A stretch of DNA of 64,000 bases from Flavobacterium sp. JAS (GCF_020991455.1 NZ_JAJMOX010000004.1:1-64000); one strand, 5' to 3'. Counted from the first letter of the stretch, positions 54,937-63,922 are shown. Translations and numbers: made by a program. The notes: a model not told the origin generated them from the letters alone.

Positions 54937-55377
54937 CTAAAGAGCTTGTTTTATTCTTCTATCCGGAAATTGATAATTGTATTGTTTCAAATGGTTTTTT
55001 CTTCCTATCAATTTGTGTTTAGTTTCTGAAACGGTTGACTTACTTTGTTCTGGAATTTCGATTGTCGAAAGGTAACTGGTCAAATATTTTTTAAGTATTT
55101 GAATATTATCAACTTCAATAGAATAGATCGTTTTCTTTCCGATGTTTTCAATATTTACCAAATTTGCTTTTTTTAACTCCAGTAAATGCTTTGATATTGT
55201 TGATTGTGCCAACGGAATTAACTCAACGATTTCACCACAAGTTCTATTATTTCTTTTCCATAAAAGGGTCATAATCTCAATTCGCGTTGGATGCCCGAGT
55301 GCTTTACAAATTTTTCCTATTGCTTTTGTTTCTAAATCAAAATTTAAGTGTTTGGTAACTCCCATAAATCTGCTCAT
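54937..55377 (-). CDS. ArsR-family winged-helix regulator
   Basis: A 146-residue transcription factor. The wHTH runs about 20-100: ICKALGHPTRIEIMTLL, then the recognition helix PLAQSTISKHLLELKKANLV and the wing NIGKKTIYSIE. The ELCVCD-type metal site is absent (RTCGEIVEL has one Cys), so it may sense something other than metal. The C-terminal 40 residues are basic and divergent. The next gene downstream on the minus strand is the bacilliredoxin, 170 bp away, a possible target. Confidence 0.85.
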   Translation of the reverse strand: MSRFMGVTKHLNFDLETKAIGKICKALGHPTRIEIMTLLWKRNNRTCGEIVELIPLAQSTISKHLLELKKANLVNIENIGKKTIYSIEVDNIQILKKYLTSYLSTIEIPEQSKSTVSETKHKLIGRKNHLKQYNYQFPDRRIKQAL

Positions 55378-55604
55378 TAATTCATTATCGTAAATCGACG
55401 ATTACACTAGATTTACATTGTTTTCAATCGGCAAATCTAGATGTTAAATGACTTTTCAATCACCTCTAGAAGTTCTTAAAACAAAAACATAAGACATTTT
55501 TATACAGACAAATTTAGATTTTAAAGGTATCCACTATTTTTTACGATAATAGAATTTTCCCTTATCAAAGCGCATATAAAAGCTTCAAGAGTTTGAGAAA
55601 ATTG

Positions 55605-55704
55605 CACGCAGATTGTACCGATTTAAGCGGATTAACACAGATTTTATTTAAGTTTCAATAAATAAAACAGATCCGAACAAATCTGTAAAATCTGCGTGAA
55701 AAAA
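55605..55704. repeat. Inverted repeat of CACGCAGATT class
   Basis: The arms 55605-55616 (TGCACGCAGATT) and 55688-55704 (the complement) enclose further GCGGATT/ACAGATT units. The same class forms the centre of the metG element. The rest of the 332-bp gap (55378-55604) shows no gene. Confidence 0.65.
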
Positions 55705-55709
55705 ACTTT

Positions 55710-56870
55710 TTATCTCAATATTACTCGAAACAAAGCTTTGATAAATGGAATTTTAGGGCATTTTAAAATCACTCTAAAATCCTCAATTAAAGTAGTTTCT
55801 TCATCCAGAAACTTAAAGATTAAAGCTGGATTTCCTTTTCTGAATAGAGAAGAGAAAATAGCACTTCCCAATTCGTTATGTCTATACAAAATATCCAAAA
55901 GCAGTAAATCATAAAACCAAAATCTGCTTTTCTGATAAAAAGAATACATTTTAAAAGTATCTTTCTGAAGAAATTCTACTAATTCAGATGTTTTTTTATC
56001 GGAATTTCTAAATGTAAACCCTGTACTTGCTTTTGTCCATCCGCCTGCGGTTCCAATATTCAAGACTCTTTTGGTGTTCTTTTTCCAAAAAAGATAAGAC
56101 GTCATTGGGATACTTCCCTGCTCCTTTTCCTGAATTTCAAATTTCTGTATTCCTAGTCTTTCTAAGTAAAGCTGAATCTCCTTTTCGTATTCTTCTTTTG
56201 GAAGAAGCTTTTCAGAAAACAAAGTATATTCGACCAAAGCTTCGGTTTTAGAAGTAGGCAAAACATACATGAAACGGGTATTCCCTTTTTGCTCTACCGA
56301 AAAATCCATGAAAGTAGCTTCTTCAGGGCTGAAGACTTCCTTTTCAGTTTTCACAAACCAACCTACAAAATGTTGTTGCAAAACCGGATATTTAGTCTGG
56401 CTTAAAACAAAAGCTTTGGTATAAATACTGTTGAATAAATGATCGCAAGTATATCTGTTCTCTTCTGTTCCAACAAAAACATGCGTTTCGAGTTCATTAA
56501 TATCCGTTACTTTTTCCTTTAGAAACGTAATATTTGAATGTTTAGAAAGCGCTTCAAAAACAAAATTATAAAAGTCTAAACTTCGAATTTGATTGTATTG
56601 ATAAGGCTTCAACGCCAAATCACGTTTAAAATCTTTACTGGCAAATAAAGCAGAATCCCATCTTTTGGAGATAATAGAATTCCAGATTGTTTCTTCTTCA
56701 GCCCAAAAACACCATGTTCTGTCGTTAGTTTTCTTTTGATTTTCATCTAAAAGTAAAACTGACTTATCAGCAAACTTTCCAGACAAAACCATTTTGTAAA
56801 TGGTCATCAAAGCTGCTAAGCCCGTTCCGGTAAAAATGTAGTTGAAATGTTTTATTTGTGAAGAAGCCAT
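55710..56870 (-). CDS. crtY: Lycopene cyclase family protein
   Basis: 386 residues from the ATG at 56870 (the frame opens two codons earlier at a TTG). An FAD-binding Rossmann motif YIFTGTGLAALMTIYKM lies near 11-27, then the family signature NDRTWCFWAEEETIW near 45-60 and GTAGGWTKASTGFTF near 275-290. It should convert lycopene to beta-carotene on the path to zeaxanthin-type flavobacterial pigments. Other carotenoid genes are not in this window. It follows a thioredoxin-like gene by 18 nt. Confidence 0.88.
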   Translation of the reverse strand: MASSQIKHFNYIFTGTGLAALMTIYKMVLSGKFADKSVLLLDENQKKTNDRTWCFWAEEETIWNSIISKRWDSALFASKDFKRDLALKPYQYNQIRSLDFYNFVFEALSKHSNITFLKEKVTDINELETHVFVGTEENRYTCDHLFNSIYTKAFVLSQTKYPVLQQHFVGWFVKTEKEVFSPEEATFMDFSVEQKGNTRFMYVLPTSKTEALVEYTLFSEKLLPKEEYEKEIQLYLERLGIQKFEIQEKEQGSIPMTSYLFWKKNTKRVLNIGTAGGWTKASTGFTFRNSDKKTSELVEFLQKDTFKMYSFYQKSRFWFYDLLLLDILYRHNELGSAIFSSLFRKGNPALIFKFLDEETTLIEDFRVILKCPKIPFIKALFRVILR

Positions 56871-56888
56871 CCTCAAAAATAAGAAATT

Positions 56889-57353
56889 TTATTCTTCCAA
56901 TTTTTCTAAAAGCACTTTAAAATCGGTTGCATTGAGATAATTATTGTATTGCAAAATGATTTCGTTTTTCTCATTCAAAACACATAAAACCGGATAAACA
57001 ATTTGGTTATTCATGGTTCCTAATTGCAAAGCCAGTTCATGAACGCCAACATTGTTTCCTGAAGGCTGATATTTAAAAACCTGATTGTTAAAAGAAATGT
57101 TTTGTTTTTCCTCGGCATTGAAATCAATAAAATAGAAATTGGAATTCAAACTCTCGATAATTCCCTGATTTTTGAATGTTGTATTTTTCATTCTTTGGCA
57201 AAACTGACACCAATCAGTATGGATAAAAACGACTGTTTTTCGCTTTTGAATTTGCTGCAAACTATCAATCGTCTCAAAAGATCTGCTTTGTAGTTGACAG
57301 AATCCCGTTGAAGTTATTCCAAGAAAGAAGATAATTAATGCTAGCTTTTTCAT
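56889..57353 (-). CDS. Periplasmic thioredoxin-family protein
   Basis: A 154-residue protein with signal peptide MKKLALIIFFLGITSTGFCQ and a thioredoxin fold with active site WCQFCQRM (C-x-x-C near 48-51) after VVFIHTD. The C-terminal YPVLCVLNEKNEIILQY carries the cis-Pro region. It likely reduces or shuttles disulfides in the periplasm. It is on the same strand between a TonB receptor whose plug has a CxxC and crtY, and may service the receptor (inference). Confidence 0.85.
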   Translation of the reverse strand: MKKLALIIFFLGITSTGFCQLQSRSFETIDSLQQIQKRKTVVFIHTDWCQFCQRMKNTTFKNQGIIESLNSNFYFIDFNAEEKQNISFNNQVFKYQPSGNNVGVHELALQLGTMNNQIVYPVLCVLNEKNEIILQYNNYLNATDFKVLLEKLEE

Positions 57354-57425
57354 TTCTTTTTATTTTTTAACCACTCCCGATAGCTATCTTGATTCACAGA
57401 TTAAAAGGATTATTTTAAAAGATGG

Positions 57426-57485
57426 TTTGCCACGAATTTCACTAATTTACACAAATTAAATTCGAGATAATTCGTGGCGAAAAAA
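57426..57485. repeat. Inverted repeat of GCCACGAATTTCACTAA class
   Basis: The arms 57426-57448 and 57469-57485 (GCCACGAA / TTCGTGGC) flank CACAAATT units. Same class as 22262-22482. A decayed CCCGATAG palindrome lies just before it at 57375. Confidence 0.65.
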
Positions 57486-57510
57486 TCTTTTTAATCTGCA
57501 GCATACAATT

Positions 57511-59808
57511 TTACCTCAAAGTATATCGCAATCCAAAAAATCCGCGGATTGTTTGGTTTTGTCCGTAAACATAAGTCGTGTCAAAAGTCAAACCATACGG
57601 ATTATCCAGTGTATCTACTATTTGTCCTTTTGGAACTACTTTACCATGAATACCGACTGCGGTTCCATCTGAAGTTTGCACATTTTTATCAAAAGGATCA
57701 TTGGTTCTCGAAATCAAAAACGGATTATTCTGCTTTGGTGTAAAGTTGAGTAAATTTTTGATTCCGCCATAAAGTTCAAAATTCTTCCAGCCCGTAAAAG
57801 TAAATTGAATATTCTGTATGCTATACCAAGGCGATTTCGGACTTCTTGGATCGTATTCGCTTAGCAAAGGCAAATTCATTGGGCTGTAAACATTTCCTGT
57901 ATAATCAAGTAATAAATTCCAAGGTTCTATTTTATACGAAACGCTCCACGTAGCCGTGAAATTTTCAGTTAAAAATGGTCTTTCCGAAACTCCGTTTTCT
58001 ACATTTTTGTTATCTAAAATAGTTGCTCCCAAAATCATTTTTAATCCAGTTGGAAAATTAACATCAATATTGGTACTGATTCCCTGGCTTATCGCATATC
58101 CGTTAATGTTATCGTAGATGATTTTATTTGGATCAGTTTCATAATCAGAAATGATTTTATTACTGAATCGAGTATAAAAAGCAGTAGTTTCAATTCCGAT
58201 AAAAGTTCCGTTTCCAAAATTTATTTTCTGGATATAATTCAGATTTGCATTTATTGATTGTTCCGGTTTCAGATTACTTTTCAGCACAACGTCTCTAGAA
58301 CCGGTAAGCGCAGCATGATCTTCGGTAAACAAGTTCACGACACGAAAACCAGTTCCCGCGTTGAATCTAAAAATAGTGTTGTCACTTTTCTTCCATCGAT
58401 ACGCAACTCTTGGTGTAAAAATAGAACCGTGAATAGAGTTGTAATCATATCGCATTCCTAACAAAACCAGGCTTTTTGGCGAAAGCGTAATTTCGTCCTG
58501 CACAAAAATTCCGGGTAACCACGTACTTTCTGCTTCCTTAGTAGCCGTGGTATTATCGTCATAATACGAATATCGATTAGCAATTCCCGCAAGGAAATCA
58601 TTTCGACCAATCTTTTTATCCCAGGTCAATTGCAAAAACCCAATTTTCTGATTGGCAATAAACGATGTTGTTCCGTAACGGCTATCTTGATAATGCACAT
58701 TTCCGGAAAACGAAAGCATCAATTTTTCTTCAAAAGGCAACTGATAACTTCCAATCAATTCCCCTCTTTTAGTATAAATACTTTCGCCGTAAATTTCGTC
58801 GCCGCCACGGTATTTTTTCTCCCAACGCACATCTCCGCCCCAACGATCTTCATACATTCCGCGTGCTGCGATCGTAAACAAGCGATTATCATTTCGCAAA
58901 AAACTCCATTTATTAAAAACAGAAATTCTCTTAGACAAAGTCACATCCGTAAAGTTGTCTTTGTCTTTATCGATAACCTGATTGTAGTCAAAGTAATTAA
59001 TTCCTAAAAGCGTCGTCGATTTCTTTGTCGGATTAAATTTCATTCCCAAATCGACATTGGTTTCTAAGTAAGTTGTTGTAAACACATCTGCCGAAAACAA
59101 TGGCGCATTCGTTGGGTTTTTAGTAATAATGTTGATTAAACCGCCAACTGCCTCACTTCCGTATAACGAAGAAGCCGGACCTTTTACGATTTCAATTCGC
59201 TCTACCAATGAATTCGGAATTCCGGATAAACCATAAACTGTCGAAAGACTACTTACAATTGGCATTCCATCAATTAAAACCAAAGTATAAGGCCCTTCTA
59301 AACCATTAATATGAATATCTCCCGTGTTACAAACGCCACAATTAAGCTGAGGCCGAACGCCATTGATATTTTGAAGCGCTTCGTAAATACTTGGAGTTGG
59401 ATTTTTCTTGAAGAAAACCGGTGAATAAACCTCAACCGGAACAGCACTTTCTAATCGTTTTACGGGTTTTAAAGTTCCCGAAACCACTACTTCGTTAAGG
59501 AGGTTTTCATTGTCTTCCAGTTCAAAATCCAAATTTAAAGCTTGTCCTTCAACAACTGAAATTCTCCGATTTATAGATTTGAATCCAGTCGAGGTCACTT
59601 GAATTGTATAATTTCCAACTACAACATTTTCTAAATTATAGTATCCTAAACTATCTGTAACTGTTTTATATTTTGTTCCTGTTAAATGAACGTTTGCTAA
59701 CTCCAATTTCTGCCCTTCGCCGGATATAAATCCGGATACAGAATTGGTTTCCTGCGCAAACGAGAATTGTAAAACAAACAAAAGCAATATCAAAAATAGT
59801 TTTTTCAT
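57511..59808 (-). CDS. TonB-dependent receptor with CxxC in the plug
   Basis: 765 residues from the ATG at 59808; the frame opens earlier only at a TTG. Signal peptide 1-19 (ends FSFAQ), carboxypeptidase-like regulatory domain (about 25-105), plug with QLNCGVCNTGDIHING near 155-170 and GPASSLYGSEAVGGLINIITK, and a 22-strand barrel ending GLRYTLR. The CGVC pair in the plug is distinctive of a Bacteroidota receptor subgroup; cargo may be a metal, haem or cobalamin compound (not determinable). A thioredoxin-like gene follows. Confidence 0.9.
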   Translation of the reverse strand: MKKLFLILLLFVLQFSFAQETNSVSGFISGEGQKLELANVHLTGTKYKTVTDSLGYYNLENVVVGNYTIQVTSTGFKSINRRISVVEGQALNLDFELEDNENLLNEVVVSGTLKPVKRLESAVPVEVYSPVFFKKNPTPSIYEALQNINGVRPQLNCGVCNTGDIHINGLEGPYTLVLIDGMPIVSSLSTVYGLSGIPNSLVERIEIVKGPASSLYGSEAVGGLINIITKNPTNAPLFSADVFTTTYLETNVDLGMKFNPTKKSTTLLGINYFDYNQVIDKDKDNFTDVTLSKRISVFNKWSFLRNDNRLFTIAARGMYEDRWGGDVRWEKKYRGGDEIYGESIYTKRGELIGSYQLPFEEKLMLSFSGNVHYQDSRYGTTSFIANQKIGFLQLTWDKKIGRNDFLAGIANRYSYYDDNTTATKEAESTWLPGIFVQDEITLSPKSLVLLGMRYDYNSIHGSIFTPRVAYRWKKSDNTIFRFNAGTGFRVVNLFTEDHAALTGSRDVVLKSNLKPEQSINANLNYIQKINFGNGTFIGIETTAFYTRFSNKIISDYETDPNKIIYDNINGYAISQGISTNIDVNFPTGLKMILGATILDNKNVENGVSERPFLTENFTATWSVSYKIEPWNLLLDYTGNVYSPMNLPLLSEYDPRSPKSPWYSIQNIQFTFTGWKNFELYGGIKNLLNFTPKQNNPFLISRTNDPFDKNVQTSDGTAVGIHGKVVPKGQIVDTLDNPYGLTFDTTYVYGQNQTIRGFFGLRYTLR

Positions 59809-59851
59809 TATTATAAAATTAAATTTAGGCAAAACTAAAAATTAAATTTGA

Positions 59852-59859
59852 CAAATATA
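59852..59859 (-). promoter_or_regulatory. Candidate -7 box of the TonB receptor gene
   Basis: TATATTTG on the minus strand (plus-strand CAAATATA), 43 nt before the chosen ATG. No -33 TTG at proper spacing. Confidence 0.4.
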
Positions 59860-60005
59860 GATTATGAGCTTAAAAAAATTTAACTGTATTTAATACAATA
59901 TGTTATATTTTTTTAAACTCATAGAAACGATGAACGTTTCAGGTATTGAATTAAGATTAATGCACTATACCGTTTAACCGCTGGAGGCGCTAAAATTTAA
60001 TTTTA

Positions 60006-60120
60006 CTACGCATAGAAAACACAAAATTCACAAAGCTAAATCAGCACAAAGCTTTGCAAACTTTCTGTTTTTACAAAACCTCGCTGATAAAAAAACTTTG
60101 TGCTCTTTGCGGTAAAAAAT
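60006..60120. repeat. Inverted array of 8-nt units
   Basis: ACACAAAA, TTCACAAA and AGCACAAA units in register (left part), with the complement CTTTGTGCTCTTTGCGG on the right (60092-60113). It lies between the TonB receptor and the FAD oxidoreductase and reaches the latter's stop codon. Confidence 0.65.
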
Positions 60121-60122
60121 AA

Positions 60123-61034
60123 CTAAGCAAAAGACTCCTCAATAAGTTCTTTATTAATAGATGCTCCGGCAAAAGAACCCGAAGAAACTGCCATTGCAAC
60201 AGATCTTGCCTGAATAACACTATCGCCACTCGCGAAAACTCCTGGAATATTGGTTTTCTGAAAAGCATCGACTTTTATCAAACCTTGTTGGGTCAATTCA
60301 CAGCCTAAAGTTTCCGGTAAATGGCAATGCTGCTCAAAAGGAGGTCTGGCATAAATCGCTTTTATGCTAATTTTCGATTGATTTTTGAAGACAATATTCT
60401 GAATATTCCCGTTTTCATGTTCAAGAGAATCAATTTCATCTTCAATAATCTCAATTTTATGTTGGTTTAAAATCTGAACCTCTTCACTTGATAAAGTCAA
60501 TTTTCCGTTGGTGAGTAATCTTAAATCTTTTGTCCAATTAGAAATTAGCTTAGCAAATTCAAATCCCATTTCTCCATTGGCAATAATCGCTGTTTTCTCC
60601 TTTTTAACTTCATATCCATGACAATATGGGCAATGCAATACTGAAATTCCCCAGCATCCTGCAAAACCTTTTATATCCGGAAGCAAGTCTTTTACTCCAG
60701 TGGCAAACAATACTTTTCTTGAAGTAAAAGCTAATCCTGATTCCGTTTTAATTTCAAATCCGTTTTCGGTTTTACTAGCGCTTATTGCTAATCCGTTATA
60801 AAACTGAACTGTAGTATAAAAGTCAACTTGTAGTTTGGCTTTCGCCGAAATAACAGCGGGTTTTTCACCATCGTGCGTGATGAAATTATGAGAATGCGGT
60901 GTTTGTCTGTTACAAGACAAACCACTATCAATAACCAAAACTTGTCGTAAAGAACGACCTAAACTCATTGCGGCCGAAAGTCCGCTATAGCTTCCGCCAA
61001 CGATTATAACTTCAAAATGTTTTTGCTCTGTCAT
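60123..61034 (-). CDS. Thioredoxin-reductase-like FAD/NAD(P) oxidoreductase
   Basis: A 303-residue two-domain flavoprotein. FAD-binding GGSYSGLSAAMSLGR at 13-27, LFATGVKDLLP near 109-119, the redox site CPYC in HCPYCHGYE near 134-142, and a terminal FASGDSV for FAD. The NAD(P) motif AIIANGEMGFEFA departs from GxGxxA. It probably reduces a disulfide or thiol partner. 13 nt downstream of the MerC gene, so the two form an operon divergent from fur. Confidence 0.85.
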   Translation of the reverse strand: MTEQKHFEVIIVGGSYSGLSAAMSLGRSLRQVLVIDSGLSCNRQTPHSHNFITHDGEKPAVISAKAKLQVDFYTTVQFYNGLAISASKTENGFEIKTESGLAFTSRKVLFATGVKDLLPDIKGFAGCWGISVLHCPYCHGYEVKKEKTAIIANGEMGFEFAKLISNWTKDLRLLTNGKLTLSSEEVQILNQHKIEIIEDEIDSLEHENGNIQNIVFKNQSKISIKAIYARPPFEQHCHLPETLGCELTQQGLIKVDAFQKTNIPGVFASGDSVIQARSVAMAVSSGSFAGASINKELIEESFA

Positions 61035-61046
61035 AACTATACTGTT

Positions 61047-61400
61047 TTAATGATGCTTTTTTTTGTGTGATATATAATTTAAAAGATGCCCAATGATCAT
61101 CCCAATGCCTCCAATGAAGATTAGATCGAGATGAATGTCCAGAAAAAATTCACTCAAAACACTAATCCAAATCAAAGACATTGAAACAATAAGAATACTT
61201 GCCACTAAAAGATTTGATTTATTTATAATTTTAAAAATGGCAAAAAGCCCAATCGAAGCAAAAAACAAATCGATAAAAGGATTATGACTCAACCCTAAAG
61301 GCAGAATCGTTAAAAGCGGAAAAACCAAACAATGCACCAAACAAACGGTGGCGCTCGAGATTCCTAAAATATCGTAAATAGATGTTGTAGTTTTCTTCAT
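61047..61400 (-). CDS. MerC-domain membrane protein
   Basis: A 117-residue protein with four membrane helices (about 8-30, 40-60, 66-86, 93-110) and a Cys in VCLVHCLVFP near the first helix, as in MerC, an inner-membrane mercury/metal uptake protein. The C-terminus is His/Lys-rich (HKKKHH). No other mer genes are present, and adjacency to a Fur-family regulator points to general metal handling rather than mercury resistance. Confidence 0.85.
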   Translation of the reverse strand: MKKTTTSIYDILGISSATVCLVHCLVFPLLTILPLGLSHNPFIDLFFASIGLFAIFKIINKSNLLVASILIVSMSLIWISVLSEFFLDIHLDLIFIGGIGMIIGHLLNYISHKKKHH

Positions 61401-61456
61401 TTTCTGTACATTTGCTTAATGCAATTTTGTTGCAAATATACACATAAAAATCAATT

Positions 61457-61469
61457 GCAACATTGTTGC
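61457..61469. promoter_or_regulatory. Candidate Fur-family operator GCAACATTGTTGC
   Basis: A 6+1+6 palindrome in the 95-bp divergent region between merC and fur, with a weaker relative TGCAA-N5-TTGCA at 61420-61434. Position between the two promoters fits autoregulation by the adjacent Fur-family protein. The exact 13-mer recurs at 41548. Its identity as a Zur- or Fur-type box is inference. Confidence 0.55.
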
Positions 61470-61495
61470 GTTTATTTTTTTAATCTTAGATAAAA

Positions 61496-61888
61496 ATGAA
61501 AACAACACGTAATACCGCAGCAAAGACGGCCGTTTTAGAGATTTTTGGAAAATCTAAGACCGCATTGTCACACACCGAAATTCAAAAACAAATAGGAGAT
61601 TTATGCGATCGCGTCACGATTTACAGAATCTTAGATCGCTTAGTAAATGACGATATTGTGCATAAAATTGTCAATCTTGACGGAACGGTAAAGTATGCAA
61701 AATGCCATCATAATGCACAACGGGTACACATTCATAATCATGCTCACTTTAGTTGTGAAAAATGTTTGGAGGTAACTTGTCTCGAAAATGTGAAGCCGAG
61801 TTACATCCTTCCGCACAATTATAAAGTCAACGATATAAACTTTACGTTATCAGGATTATGCCCGAAATGTTTAAATTCTAACATTTAA
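61496..61888 (+). CDS. Fur-family metalloregulator (Zur/Fur type)
   Basis: A 130-residue repressor. N-terminal winged helix (about 8-80) with CDRVTIYRILDRLVNDDIVHK, then a dimerisation domain with the His/Cys metal sites: HNHAHFSCEKC, and the structural Cys4 pairs CEKC and CPKC near 86-89 and 123-126. It could be Zur or Fur; the CxxC pairs occur in both. Divergent from merC, followed by mntH on the same strand. Confidence 0.88.
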   Translation: MKTTRNTAAKTAVLEIFGKSKTALSHTEIQKQIGDLCDRVTIYRILDRLVNDDIVHKIVNLDGTVKYAKCHHNAQRVHIHNHAHFSCEKCLEVTCLENVKPSYILPHNYKVNDINFTLSGLCPKCLNSNI

Positions 61889-61889
61889 G

Positions 61890-61907
61890 TTTTAGACAAG
61901 CCTAAAA
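61890..61907. promoter_or_regulatory. Candidate MntR operator upstream of mntH
   Basis: An 18-nt inverted repeat, TTTTAG-N6-CTAAAA, immediately before the -33 box of the mntH promoter. The layout resembles DtxR/MntR-family operators (TTAGG..CCTAA type arms). A DtxR/MntR-family gene begins at 63935. Confidence 0.5.
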
Positions 61908-61910
61908 ATA

Positions 61911-61943
61911 TTGTTACGCGAATATGATTTTTGTATATATTTG
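61911..61943 (+). promoter_or_regulatory. Promoter of mntH
   Basis: TTG (61911-61913) and TATATTTG (61936-61943) are separated by 22 nt, within the Flavobacterium range. The ATG follows 19 nt later. Confidence 0.65.
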
Positions 61944-61962
61944 CTAAAACAACATTTTTACA

Positions 61963-63831
61963 ATGGGTAAATCCTTAGAAGAAGTTCATCAATCGGTTGC
62001 GACACAGCATAAAAAAACAGGATTCAGAAAAATATTAGCCTTTTTAGGCCCGGCATATTTAGTAAGCGTAGGTTATATGGACCCGGGAAACTGGGCGACA
62101 GACATTGCCGGAGGTAGTCAGTTTGGGTATTCATTGCTTTGGGTTTTATTAATGAGCAACTTAATGGCTTTGCTGCTTCAAAGCTTAAGCGCAAGACTCG
62201 GAATCGTAACGCAACGTGATTTGGCGCAAGCCTCACGAGAAACATACTCGAGATTTATCAACTACATTCTATACTTTTTGGCCGAAATTGCCATCGCGGC
62301 TTGTGATTTGGCCGAAGTTCTGGGAATGGCAATTGGAATCAATTTACTTTTTGATATTCCATTAATTGAAGGTGTTTTGATTACCGTTTTAGATACTTTC
62401 TTACTATTGTTTTTAATTAATAAAGGTATCCGAAAAATGGAAGCTTTTATTATAGTTTTGGTTGCTATCATTGGATTTTCTTTCATTTTCGAAATGATTT
62501 TTGCTGAACCAGAACTGGACAAAGTGATTTACGGTTTGGTTCCGTCAATTCCAAGTTCTGCCGCTTTATACATCGCAATCGGGATTATTGGTGCTACGGT
62601 AATGCCACACAACTTGTATTTGCATTCCTCTTTGGTGCAAACCCGCAAATTCGACAGAACTCCCGCGGGAATCAAACAAGCCTTGAAATACAACTTTATC
62701 GATTCGACAATTGCTTTAAACTTAGCCTTTTTTGTAAACGCTGCTATTTTAATTTTGGCTGCAGCCACATTTTACAAAAATGGAATGTTCGAAGTTGCCG
62801 AAATTCAGGATGCTCATAAATTTCTCGAACCTTTATTAGGAACTAAATGGGCACCGATATTATTTGCGGTTGCTTTGATCGCTGCCGGGCAAAGTTCGAC
62901 AGTAACAGGAACTTTAGCCGGACAAATCGTGATGGAAGGTTATCTGAATTTACGTATTCAGCCTTGGGTTCGTCGTATTATCACACGTTTAATTGCCATT
63001 GTTCCGGCGGTTATTGTGATTTTAATTTATGGAGAAAGCGTTACGGGAAAACTTTTAATCCTGAGTCAGGTTATTTTGAGTTTACAATTAGGTTTCGCGA
63101 TTATCCCGCTGATTCATTTTGTGAGTGATAAAACCAAAATGAAAGGGTTTCATATCTCGCGAACCACTCAAATTGTGGCCTGGATAATTGCTTCGATCAT
63201 TGTTTCTCTTAATGCCAAATTGGTTTATGATGAAATCAGTTCCTGGTTAGAAAACTCAAGTAATCCAACTGTGCTTTGGCTGACAGTTGTTCCGCTTGCT
63301 TTTAGCTTCCTTGCTTTACTGTTATACATCATTGCAAAACCTTTTATAGCAAGAGCAAAATCGAATATCGAAAACCACTCACCTCATCATTTAAAATTAC
63401 AATACACACCAAAGGAGAGCTACAGCAAGAAAAATATAGCGATTTCTGTAGACTTTTCTAAAGCCGATGAAGCTGCACTAAATAATGCCTTAGAACTTGG
63501 CGGAATAGACGCGCAATACACCTTAATTCACATTGTTGAAACTGTTGGTGCATTAGTCTACGGAGAGAATATTGAAGACCATGAAACTACAATCGACGAA
63601 AAATTATTATTAGAATATAAGAATATGCTTTCGCAGAAGGGCTTCAAAATCGAAACCGAACTTGGTTTTGGAAAAGCTAACAATGTGATTCCGAAGATTA
63701 TCAACCGTGGTAATTTTGATATTTTAGTAATGGGAACTCATGGCCACACTGGCTTAAAAGATATTTTGTTTGGTACAACAGTAGACAAATTGAGACATAA
63801 AATTTCAATACCTTTGTTGATTGTTAAATAA
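61963..63831 (+). CDS. mntH: Nramp-family Mn/Fe transporter fused to a UspA domain
   Basis: A 622-residue protein. The first about 450 residues are an 11-helix Nramp divalent-metal/proton symporter, with DPGN at 40-43 (TM1) and MPHN at 214-217 (TM6) forming the metal site. The C-terminal part (about 485-622) is a universal-stress-protein domain with the nucleotide motif GTHGHTG...FGTT near 593-608. The fusion suggests cytoplasmic control of transport by a nucleotide or stress signal (inference). Its own promoter and a candidate MntR box lie upstream; a DtxR/MntR gene follows. Confidence 0.93.
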   Translation: MGKSLEEVHQSVATQHKKTGFRKILAFLGPAYLVSVGYMDPGNWATDIAGGSQFGYSLLWVLLMSNLMALLLQSLSARLGIVTQRDLAQASRETYSRFINYILYFLAEIAIAACDLAEVLGMAIGINLLFDIPLIEGVLITVLDTFLLLFLINKGIRKMEAFIIVLVAIIGFSFIFEMIFAEPELDKVIYGLVPSIPSSAALYIAIGIIGATVMPHNLYLHSSLVQTRKFDRTPAGIKQALKYNFIDSTIALNLAFFVNAAILILAAATFYKNGMFEVAEIQDAHKFLEPLLGTKWAPILFAVALIAAGQSSTVTGTLAGQIVMEGYLNLRIQPWVRRIITRLIAIVPAVIVILIYGESVTGKLLILSQVILSLQLGFAIIPLIHFVSDKTKMKGFHISRTTQIVAWIIASIIVSLNAKLVYDEISSWLENSSNPTVLWLTVVPLAFSFLALLLYIIAKPFIARAKSNIENHSPHHLKLQYTPKESYSKKNIAISVDFSKADEAALNNALELGGIDAQYTLIHIVETVGALVYGENIEDHETTIDEKLLLEYKNMLSQKGFKIETELGFGKANNVIPKIINRGNFDILVMGTHGHTGLKDILFGTTVDKLRHKISIPLLIVK

Positions 63832-63922
63832 AGGCTCTTTTAGAGGGGCAAAGGTTCAGAGGTGCAAAGCGACAAAGGTTTGAAAACTCTGAACCTTTGT
63901 GACTTTGTAGCTTTGAGCCTCA
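63831..63922. repeat. Inverted array of 8-nt units between mntH and the MntR gene
   Basis: The left arm 63831-63881 has units such as AAGGTTCA, GAGGTGCA and AAGCGACA in 8-nt register. The right arm 63887-63922 is the complement (TCTGAACC, TTTGTGAC and similar). No GC-rich central hairpin of the 16686 type is present; the centre is only GAAAA. Confidence 0.75.

Noticed and set aside
61047..61400. Mercury-resistance operon
   Set aside because: Only a MerC-domain protein is present; merA, merT, merP and merR are absent, and the neighbouring flavoprotein has a CPYC thioredoxin-reductase-type site.
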